The notes under the pieces were generated by a model. The model was given only the letters and a program-made list of their open reading frames with translations. It had not been told where the DNA came from and did not search any database. The position numbers and the translations under genes are program-made. Below are positions 56,285 through 64,000 of a DNA stretch of 64,000 bases, piece after piece. Origin of the DNA: Sporothrix humicola. Its lineage: Eukaryota > Ascomycota > Sordariomycetes > Ophiostomatales > Ophiostomataceae. Position 1 is the stretch's first letter, and each line of letters opens with the position of its first letter. The stretch covers positions 62,001 through 126,000 of the forward strand of contig WNYE01000057.1 of assembly GCA_021396245.1 (NCBI GenBank). The letters are read 5' to 3'.

Positions 56285-57154
56285 ATGAAGAAGTCTTTTG
56301 TTTTCGCTTTCGCTTTCGCGGCCATCGCCCAGGCTGCACCTTTTGGTCAGTCCGAGATTGTCTGCAATCAAACAGCGCTCGCTGAGGCAGCCGACGCATA
56401 CATCGCAGCTCAGACGGCTGGCAAGCTCGCGCCTCTTCTGGCTGTCACTGCCGCCAACTGGACGTATCTCGAGAACAACCAGGCCGTTAACATTGCGTCC
56501 ACTGGGACTGCGACAGGCAGCATCCTGGCCAAGGCGCTCAAGGTCGACCACCGTCGCACCAACTATGACCTGACCGTCTGCGCCACGTACACCGAGCTCA
56601 TCTCGACTGCCGATGCCGCCAATCCGTACGTCATTGGGACGCAGATTCGCCATGCCACCGACCCTTCCGCTCCCCAAAAAGTCGTCACTGTTGACTCCAT
56701 CGTGTCCACCACGGGCGCCTGGCTGTTTGACGCCAAAAAGACGCTCGAGCACGTCCTCCAGGAGAACTGGACCACGATCCTGCCGGCCAGCGCCCGTGAT
56801 GCCCGCTCGGCAATTCAAGCTGCCGGCGACGCCTACCTCGACATGTGGAGCAACGCCACCGCCGACAAGGCTGTTCCCTGGGGCACGCCGTGCACGCGCC
56901 TTGAGGGTTCGGCGTACACGGGCAAAGGCCGGCCCGACGATTCGTGCAAAGCTGGAATCCCCTCGAACCACAACCAGGCACCAAACACACATCGTCGCTA
57001 TGTGATTGACGAGGCCATGGGGTCGGTCAGCATCTTTTGCGTGTGGGAGCACATGATGAACGCGGCCGACAGCCACGAGTTCCGGCTGGAGGGCGGCAAG
57101 CTGCGGTATGTCCACACTATGACATCGTGTGGATCGAAGACGTGCAAGTTGTAA
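56285..57154 (+). CDS. Secreted DUF8021-like protein
   Basis: One exon, 289 residues, ATG at 56285. An N-terminal signal peptide is clear: MKKSFVFAFAFAAIAQA with a likely cut after AQA. The mature part has five or more cysteines (CNQT, CATY, CTRLEG, DSC, CVWEHM, CGSKTC) and N-glycosylation sequons (NWT twice, NAT). Two halves resemble small cone-shaped (NTF2-like) folds: ALAEAADAYIAAQTAGKLAP and AIQAAGDAYLDMWSNATADK. This layout, with the RRYVIDEAMGSVSIFCVWE motif, is what I associate with fungal DUF8021 proteins, found in secreted and gene-cluster settings. Catalytic function is unknown. It may bind or transform a substrate outside the cell before uptake. Confidence 0.78.
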   Translation: MKKSFVFAFAFAAIAQAAPFGQSEIVCNQTALAEAADAYIAAQTAGKLAPLLAVTAANWTYLENNQAVNIASTGTATGSILAKALKVDHRRTNYDLTVCATYTELISTADAANPYVIGTQIRHATDPSAPQKVVTVDSIVSTTGAWLFDAKKTLEHVLQENWTTILPASARDARSAIQAAGDAYLDMWSNATADKAVPWGTPCTRLEGSAYTGKGRPDDSCKAGIPSNHNQAPNTHRRYVIDEAMGSVSIFCVWEHMMNAADSHEFRLEGGKLRYVHTMTSCGSKTCKL

Positions 57155-57865
57155 ATTGAAAAACGGAGATTTAGGTAACTTGAGGACTCAGGGGCTGAGA
57201 TGAACAAGTGAAGAGGCAGTGGCGTTGGGTGAGCCCGTGCTGGTGTTGTGGGAAGGAACGTGTATGTACATAATACGAGATGTATCGGTTTAAGCGGGGT
57301 CTGTGTGTAAGTGCCCAAACAGGACACTTCCTGTTTTGACTTGGCAAAAGAGGAAAAATGGCAATCACCTTGTGCTTGACAAGCAACAAAACAACAAAAA
57401 TCTTGGCACAAAGCTTCTCTTTTTACGTACGAGCTCACTCCTGCTCATGATCAGCCCACGCAAGCTTGTCAATTGGTTTTTACAGGTCGACAATTGCGGG
57501 GATGTTGGTGGCTTTTGGTGCCCTTTGTCCCATCAGCGCATTCATGACGAAGGCTCCCTGGCGCTCTTTAGTTACATGACGTCAGCACCTTCCAAAAGGT
57601 CCTCCAACAACAACATTTGTTCAATACGACGGCAAGCACATCCGATCGCCTGCCAATAATGGAAGCGACGTCCCCCTCGGTCCCCTATTTAAAAGCTGCG
57701 TACGGGAAGCTGCCAGGAACATAAACTTTTTTCTCTTGGCATTCTCCATGATCACCACTTGGCATTTTGCGACTTCAATTGACCGCATTTGGCACAGCAA
57801 TTGGATATAGCTACCAACACTTGGCATTTGCACCACTATCTTATCAGACATCTCTAACAGCAACC
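57155..57865. other. Intergenic, tandem genes
   Basis: A 711-bp stretch: 3' end of the secreted-protein gene and promoter of the decarboxylase. No gene seen. Confidence 0.6.
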
Positions 57866-59310
57866 ATGGTTTGGCAACACGGCGACGAGCACAGCATCCC
57901 GGACGAGTTCCGCCGGCATCAGTACGTTTGTTTACTCTTCTTTCACTTCACAATCCCCCTTTTTCTCAACCTGTCTTTGCTAACATCGACTTCTACAGCG
58001 CTGGAGCGTGGCTGCCGGCTGACCACCGCGTGCAGCACGAATGGCTGCGCCAGACGGTCGCGCATGTCGACAACAAGGCCAAGCGCGAGGCTCTGACACC
58101 CGCCCTCAAGGAGTTCAAGGAGTTGATTGAGAACAACCCTCGGATCTACATGTACTTTACGGCCATGTGGGACGAGGTGCCGCATCGCCGCGTTTACCAG
58201 CGTGACCCCACCGGCGGCCGTCAGATTCGCGACTACCTGCACATGCTCGACGTGCTCAACCACAGCTTCAGCCGTGCACCTGAATGGACCAATGCCGCCC
58301 AGAGCGTCGGAATGGTCGGCGTGCCGCTGTGTGCCATCTTCGACTACGTCATGGGCACGCCCAGCGGCCACGCTGCGTTCCTGGACCCAGACGTCAACCG
58401 CATGCTGAAGAAGGTACTCAACGCCTGGGGCAAGTATCTGTTGACGCCCGAGTCTGCTGAAGTTCTGGGCGACCACGAGACTGGCTGGTTCGGCCAGGTC
58501 GGCTACAAGGACCTCATGGAGGTCGCCAACGCGCCGTACAAGACCAGCCACAAGTTTGAGGACATGTACGTCTGCGACCCGACGGCCAAGCACTACGGCT
58601 ACAAGTCGTGGGACGACTTCTTTACGCGCCACGTCCGCGAAGAGGCCCGCCCGGTCGCCGAGCCCGACAACCTGGCTGTCGTCAATAACGCCTGCGAGAG
58701 CAAAACGTTCCACGTCGCGCGCAATGCCAAGCTCCGCGACCGCTTCTGGATCAAGGGCCAGCCGTACAGCGTGCTCGACATGCTCGCGCACGACCCGCTG
58801 GCACAGCAATTTTCTGGCGCCACGGTCTACCAGGCGTTCCTGTCGGCGCTGTCCTACCACCGCTGGCACGCTCCCATTTCGGGCACTGTCAAGAAGGCCT
58901 TTGTGCAGGACGGCACTTACTTTAGTGAGCCCCTCTTCGAGGGCGAGGAGGGCCACAGCCACCACGACATTGATGTCAAGGGCATCACCGTCGCCCAGGG
59001 CTACCTGACGGCACTGGCCACGCGCGCCATCATCTTCTTCGAAGCTGACAACAAGGACATTGGCCTCATGGCGTTCATTGGCGTCGGCATGGACGAGGTC
59101 AGCACCTGCGAGATTGGCGTCAAGGAGGGCCAGCACGTCAACAAGGGCGACGAGATCGGCATGTTCCACTTTGGCGGCTCGTCCCACGTGCTGCTGTTCC
59201 GCGAAGGCGTGCAGATCGAGGGCTTCCCGCGTCCGGGCGGCGCGGCCAACGTGCCTGTCCGCAGCGCACTCGCCAAGGTTAAGGGTTATGTCGAGAAGGA
59301 GAAGAAGTGA
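57866..59310 (+). CDS. Soluble phosphatidylserine-decarboxylase-family enzyme (PsiD-like)
   Basis: Two exons: 57866-57921 and 57999-59310, 455 residues. The N-terminal half matches the PSD-associated domain of fungal soluble decarboxylases (FTAMWDEVPHR, LNAWGKYLLTPESAEVL, YKSWDDFFTRHVR). The C-terminal half is the PSD catalytic domain: YHRWHAPISG supplies the conserved His, and GVGMDEVSTCEIGVKEGQ precedes the self-cleavage motif GGSS at residues 411-414, where Ser becomes the pyruvoyl cofactor (LGST in membrane PSDs). No membrane segment is present. This architecture is that of PsiD, the L-tryptophan decarboxylase of psilocybin synthesis, and of other fungal pyruvoyl decarboxylases. The substrate is therefore likely a small amino acid or aromatic acid rather than a lipid, but this is inference. 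Confidence 0.86.
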
Positions 59311-61869
59311 GCGAGGAGAGAAAAGTGAAGAAAATAATCTTCGCAGGACGGTGTACGTACACAGACAAAAGCTCAGGGCCGGTGAGCTCCGGTGAGCTCG
59401 GCGAGAGATGTTAAAAGGTACGATCTAGAAACGTACAAATCTAGAGAAAAAAATATACTTGTAATGTGAAGATAGTTCGAAAAGGGCAACTTGCCTCGGC
59501 TGGAATATCAGATGAATTCTGCATGAATCTTGAAGAAACCTCGAAATCCGTTCAAGATACGTCGTACGGAGTATGTCATTGTCGTAGAGTGTTTTGAAAC
59601 CCGGTAAACAACGGAAACCCTACGGCAATGCGTCAATCCCGCATCTCGGGAGAGCTGTTTGAAACAGACCGACGGGCGGGGGTCCTAGAAAAGCAAACTC
59701 GATGCGCTAAACGCCACTAACAAGAAAAGAACAGGAAAAACGACAAAGAATGATGCTGATGACAAAGCTGAAGACCCTGAGCCTCGGCACCTTTGCCCCC
59801 CCTATAGTTCTAGGCCATTGCGCTGTCCCATCACAGTGTTTTGGCAGCTTCCAGCGTCGTAATACGTGCCACACTGATGCACAATCGCTGCAATCCGCGA
59901 GCGACCTGCGCGTTCCAGCGGTCCCAAGCCGACAGGCACCTAGAACCACCCCCCTGAACATCACCCCGAACTCCACTGCCCAATCCCTGCTACCGTGCCC
60001 ACTTCCCTTGCAGGCACTTGTACCCGATATGGAAGTGCCGCCGCTGGTCGACGCTCTTTCCCAAGCCAAAATGCGTGCAAAAACGAGCCTCGGCGGCCAA
60101 GACGAACTGTCAAACAGCTTCTGGTGCATTCTGGTGGTTGGGTGTCTCTCGGAGCCTTCCAAAAATGATTCCCAACGGTGTTGATCGATTTAACGATCTC
60201 TCAACGGTGCCACGCCTTGCCATGTTTTTTTTGTGGTAGTTTTTGGACCCCTTATTTTTCTCTTCAACCCATTTCTTCAATCAATCGCCCCTCATACTTT
60301 GTGCTTTTGGTTTTCATTCCTTATTTGTTCATCCACTTCGATTTATAATATAAGGTTTATGAATCAACGACTCAGAACGTTGAAAAGTCTCCGATCGCTG
60401 CCTCCGCGGAGGACAAGATGCTGCTATCTGGCGGGACACGAAAAGTCTGTACTTTGACTTTGTGCTTCATACAGCCCATCTGTGGGGTGCTTGTCGGAAA
60501 GACTATTGGGAAACCGCCCAGCGTCACCGGCTGGTCGTACCTGCCCGTCTGCACGCCCGTATCTTGCATACTTGCCCGTTGAATGTCGTACGGTTTGTTT
60601 CGTCGTACGGGCACAGGGAAGGAACAATTGCATTGTCTGGGGCCACCCAGCTGAGAACACAGAATCCTGGGAAGCTCCAAAATGATGGGCGGCCGGTAGA
60701 TGCCAGAATCGGAAGTGACCTCCACGACAGTCTGACTTGCAGTTGCCCATTCTCCCACATTCTCACCTTTTCACCTTTCCCTTTCCCATCTCTCCTTCTT
60801 TCTGTTTCCATTTTCAGAGTTTTCCCCTTGTTCCTGCCTCTCGACATTTCAATCCCCATATTTTCCTGGCCGTTTCACGGTCAAAGGCAAGAGCTGTAAA
60901 ACGCGCCTCGCCACAAACGCACACCCCCCCGTAGCTCCAAAACACTCAAGAGGTCTAGAGACAAGCGGGATCCAATTCCTAAAGCAGTAGTCCCCGAAGC
61001 CCCTCACATCACAAAAAGAATAAGAAAAAAAATCGTAGCTTGCTAGGTCCTTTTTTGTCTCTTCTCAGTCCTTTTCTTTACTGCTTTTAGGCCTTTCCCC
61101 TTTCTTTCACGCCCTTTCCCATGAATAGTAGCGCCACCGCGCTTGCAAGTTGCGTCGCGCCCGCCTCGTGCCTTCCTTGCCATTCTTTTTTCCTCTTCGA
61201 TTGTTCACCCTACTGCCTCACTTTCGGGCCCTAGCTGAGCTGGTACTAGGGGTTTAATTATGGTAGAGGGGCGATTAGGGGGGCACAGAAGGAAGGGAAA
61301 GAGCAGAGAGGAGGGGTGGTGGTAATGCATGCATTGCTCAATTTTGTGCTGTTTTGGGAAATTGTCGAGCGTGAATCGGCTTGTTGAGTGTGGCAGCTGT
61401 GGTCCATGTGCGTTGTCTGTGCTACAGAAGAGAAGGTTGAGGAAGGCGCAAACGAGGGCCGGCGCAAACAACAAAAATGGAAGGACCATGGAGGAACATG
61501 GCAGGAAAGAGCAAGGTCGGGGGTAGGAGGGGCGAGGTGTGCGTCGTTTGAAGATGGAAAGAACGGGGCCGGAGGCCACGCCCCAGAACGGAGTCGGCAG
61601 CCGAGGAAGTAGCCGATGGCGTGGCTGCCAGCCCTGGGGGTTGCTGTTGCCATGCGTATTAGCTTATTGAGCTCTTTCCTGGGTTCGAGCTGTCTCGAGG
61701 AGTAGATAAAGAACGGCAGGCTCGTTCCACGTCGCACCTCTTGCCTTTTGTCTCGGTAGATATTCTCTCGACTTACTTCACTCACCATCCACCTTTTCTT
61801 CAACCTTAACAACATCCTCCACTCCACCACTCGCCACCACACCTCAACTTTTCACACACAACACACACA
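59311..61869. other. Intergenic 2.6 kb
   Basis: The longest gene-free stretch of the right half. The last 120 bp before the MDR gene is CT- and CA-rich, typical of a strong fungal promoter. A 128-codon minus frame at 60372-60758 starts with ATG and has fairly normal composition, but I do not recognise it and no splice partner was found. No RNA gene seen. Confidence 0.45.
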
Positions 61870-62937
61870 ATGGCTCGTGAGAACACCTCCGTCCTGCTGG
61901 CTGAGCGGCCCACCTCCGACATCATCCCCGGCCAGACCTTCAAGATCGAGACCGCCCCGGCCCCCACCGCCGCCGACCTCAAGGATGGCTTCCTGCTCGT
62001 TGAGTCCCTGTACCTGAGTTTGGACCCGGCCATGCGCGGCTGGCTCAACGACCGCCCGTCCTACCTGCCCCCTGTCCAGATTGGCGCCGTCATGCGCGGT
62101 GTCACTGTTGCCCGGGTCCTGGCCTCCAAGTCGTCCAAGGCTGCTGAGGGTGACATTGTCGTTTCCTTCTCTGGCTGGACCGAGGTTGCTGTCGTCCACG
62201 AGAAGATGGTCGAGAACCCCTTTGCCGCCATGCCTGCTGCCCTCCGCAGCCGCCTGCGGCCCATTGACCTGGTCAGCGCCCTGGGCGCTACTGGTCTGAC
62301 TGCCTACTTTGGTCTCATGAAGGTCGCCAACGGCATCAAGAACACCGACACTGTCGTCGTCTCGGGCGCCGCCGGTGCCACGGGTAGCGTTGTCGGCCAG
62401 ATGGCCAAGATCCTGGGCGCCAAGCGCGTCGTCGGCATTGCAGGCAGCGCCGACAAGGTCAAGTGGCTGGTCGAGGAGCTGGGCTTTGACGTCGGCATCA
62501 ACTACAAGGACGCCGACTTTGCCGCTCAGTTCAAGGCTGCCACGCCCGACCGCATCGATGTCTACTGGGACAACGTCGGCGGCGAGATCCTCGACATGGC
62601 TCTGGGCCGCGCCAACCTGTACGCCCGCTTCGTCATGTGCGGCGGCATCAGCCAGTACAACACGACCGACGTCAAGGGCCCCAAGAACATCCTGCAGGTC
62701 GTTGTCCAGCGCATCAAGATGCAGGGCTTCCTGGTCTTTGACTACGCTTCGGAGAACGCCACAGCCATTGGCGAGCTGGCCAAGTGGGTGGCCGAGGGCA
62801 AGCTCAAGAGCAAGGAGTACGTTGTCAAGGGCGGTCTGCGTGTGGCCGAGCAGGCGCTGGTCGACCTGTTCAAGGGCGTCAACACGGGCAAGCTGCTGGT
62901 TGAGATCAAGAACCCCGACGAGTCCTCGAAGCTGTAG
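61870..62937 (+). CDS. NADP-dependent double-bond reductase, MDR superfamily (prostaglandin-reductase/CurA-like)
   Basis: One exon, 355 residues, ATG at 61870. It lacks the zinc ligands of alcohol dehydrogenases and has the LTD-type signature: YLSLDPAMRGWL near residues 50-60, ATGLTAYFGL, the NADP loop VVVSGAAGATGSVVGQMAK, and YWDNVGGEILDMAL. This group reduces the C=C bond of alpha,beta-unsaturated ketones and aldehydes (leukotriene B4 12-hydroxydehydrogenase, prostaglandin reductase, bacterial CurA). Codon use is very strongly C-ending, which suggests high expression. It could reduce an enone product of ring cleavage or detoxify one, or simply be an independent gene beyond the cluster. Confidence 0.92.
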   Translation: MARENTSVLLAERPTSDIIPGQTFKIETAPAPTAADLKDGFLLVESLYLSLDPAMRGWLNDRPSYLPPVQIGAVMRGVTVARVLASKSSKAAEGDIVVSFSGWTEVAVVHEKMVENPFAAMPAALRSRLRPIDLVSALGATGLTAYFGLMKVANGIKNTDTVVVSGAAGATGSVVGQMAKILGAKRVVGIAGSADKVKWLVEELGFDVGINYKDADFAAQFKAATPDRIDVYWDNVGGEILDMALGRANLYARFVMCGGISQYNTTDVKGPKNILQVVVQRIKMQGFLVFDYASENATAIGELAKWVAEGKLKSKEYVVKGGLRVAEQALVDLFKGVNTGKLLVEIKNPDESSKL

Positions 62938-63401
62938 GAGGCTGAAGCGTACGGGAAGAACGAGTCGAAGAAGTCGACGGAATGATCTATGAATGAATTT
63001 CCTTTTGTCAACCTGTTAAAACCCCAAATGGGCGGTGTTGTCGTTTTTATCTTGTTTTCATGTCGTTTTCTCCGCATATTGCATCTGCATCTGTTTTATT
63101 AGGAATGAAATAGCCGCCTGGGAAAGGGGGGAATCATGGATATATTTAAACTGTTCGTAACGCCTAATAATGGAACACCACATCTATGGAAATAATGACA
63201 AATTTGCGGGAATCAACAACGCAGCCCTTAATGTGAAGCGAAAACAAAGCCAACCCGTCATAATAAGCCGCTCGACCCCGAATGAAACCTCAGGGTGATA
63301 ATGAACCCTGTGCCCAGAAACTCCTGCGCTCCATATATTCGGACATAGCAAATCAATGTGTCCTCGACCTAATGCAAAGCTCGTAGACCTATCGAAGAAC
63401 C
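62938..63401. other. Intergenic, convergent 3' ends
   Basis: A 464-bp AT-rich stretch. It is too short to hold the acetyltransferase domain expected after the neighbouring zinc finger. No gene seen. Confidence 0.6.
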
Positions 63402-64000
63402 CTATCGTAATCTCACGCCCGCCACTGCCGCCGATGCCGACAACTGCTCGCGCTCCTGGTCTTTCTCCTCCTGTTGCTTCTGCTGCTGCTTGCGGCACAC
63501 TGACGCGTGGTAGCGTGCGTGGAACTTGGCGTCCTTTTCGTGCAAGGGGTTGTACAGGATGTTGCACTCTTTGCACTCCCGCACCGAGGCTGAGTCGCTG
63601 CTTCCGCCGTTCCGCGGCGCAACAGCCAGGCTCAAGGTTGTCTGAACAGTGGCGGGGCCTCCCGTCTTCTTGCGCTTTTTTGTCGTTATATTTGCACCCA
63701 AGGCTGACAAGCCCAGACGCAGGCGCATCTTGGAACTTGATGCTGCCATCATGCTCGAGGTCGCGCTTGTTGTGAGTGGGATATTCTCCTTGGCCTCATC
63801 GTCTGCCTCCTCTGTATCTACTTGCTTTTGATCATGTGCACTGGTCGTCTCATTGTCTTCTTTCGTTGCCGCCATCTGCTGGTCTGGCCGGATCGTCAGT
63901 CGCCGCTTTTGCCGTGGCCGCTGGTCAAAAGCCTTCCAGATTGGTGAAGATGGCGGTGAGCCAGCCTCGTTTGTAGTGAAAGCAGTGTCGTCTGCAGAAT
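63402..64000 (-). CDS. Eco1/ESCO-type zinc-finger protein, N-terminus beyond window
   Basis: The frame is open from the window edge (64000) to a TAG at 63402, giving 198 visible residues; the ATG at 63875 is internal because the frame continues upstream with protein-like sequence (SPPSSPIWKAFDQRPRQKR). Before the finger comes an acidic stretch and a basic patch (TTKKRKK). The finger is C-x2-C-x14-H-x3-H (CKEC ... HARYH), with Tyr four residues after the second Cys and KD before the His, as in cohesin acetyltransferases Eco1, Eso1 and ESCO. The tail is Gln/Glu/Lys-rich. No GNAT acetyltransferase domain follows. A GTGAGA donor 15 bases before the stop could open another exon, but less than 470 bp remain before the next gene. 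Confidence 0.6.
   Translation of the reverse strand, partial: SADDTAFTTNEAGSPPSSPIWKAFDQRPRQKRRLTIRPDQQMAATKEDNETTSAHDQKQVDTEEADDEAKENIPLTTSATSSMMAASSSKMRLRLGLSALGANITTKKRKKTGGPATVQTTLSLAVAPRNGGSSDSASVRECKECNILYNPLHEKDAKFHARYHASVCRKQQQKQQEEKDQEREQLSASAAVAGVRLR

Noticed and set aside
57943..59187. 414-codon minus-strand frame opposite the decarboxylase
   Set aside because: It is the antisense shadow of a strongly coding exon with C-ending codons; it has no family motifs.

Overview
The window reads as nuclear DNA of a filamentous ascomycete (Pezizomycotina, most likely a Sordariomycete; an Ophiostomatales-like origin is only a guess). The grounds are GC-rich exons, short introns (mostly 48-115 nt) with GTRNGT donors, CTAAC/CTGAC branch points and YAG acceptors, large gene-free promoters on both strands, and a set of typical fungal housekeeping genes. 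I recognise 21 protein-coding genes, two of them cut by the window edges. I saw no tRNA, rRNA, transposon or CRISPR array. Exon borders were built by hand from splice signals and reading-frame continuity.

From 1 to 43 kb the genes are conserved and functionally mixed: a WW-domain protein (partial), SPX/ankyrin/GDPD phosphodiesterase GDE1, a mitochondrial PPR-like protein, a CXXC zinc-binding (DUF866) protein, SNF1 kinase, a PXA/PX/nexin-C protein, an FAD-dependent oxidoreductase, eIF2-beta, a Mim2-like outer-membrane import factor, an AAA ATPase, IMP dehydrogenase and an IQGAP. Several are divergent pairs that share an intergenic promoter (PPR/CZIB, SNF1/PX, eIF2-beta/Mim2, IMPDH/IQGAP).

From 43.4 to 62.9 kb the content changes to small-molecule enzymes: a VOC-type extradiol ring-cleavage dioxygenase divergent from an FAD aromatic hydroxylase; three short-chain dehydrogenases; two small proteins without recognised catalytic motifs, at least one with an alpha/beta-barrel (ABM-like) look; a secreted DUF8021-like protein; a soluble phosphatidylserine-decarboxylase-family (PsiD-like) decarboxylase; and an MDR double-bond reductase. 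My inference is a candidate catabolic or modifying cluster for a phenolic or aromatic-amine substrate: decarboxylation or side-chain oxidation, ring hydroxylation, then meta-cleavage. This is the most interesting part of the window.

The right edge holds a minus-strand gene with an Eco1-type zinc finger that stops without an acetyltransferase domain. Other oddities are a GC-AG intron in one dehydrogenase, 17-21 nt first exons in three genes, and a 764-nt first intron in eIF2-beta carrying a decamer repeat.
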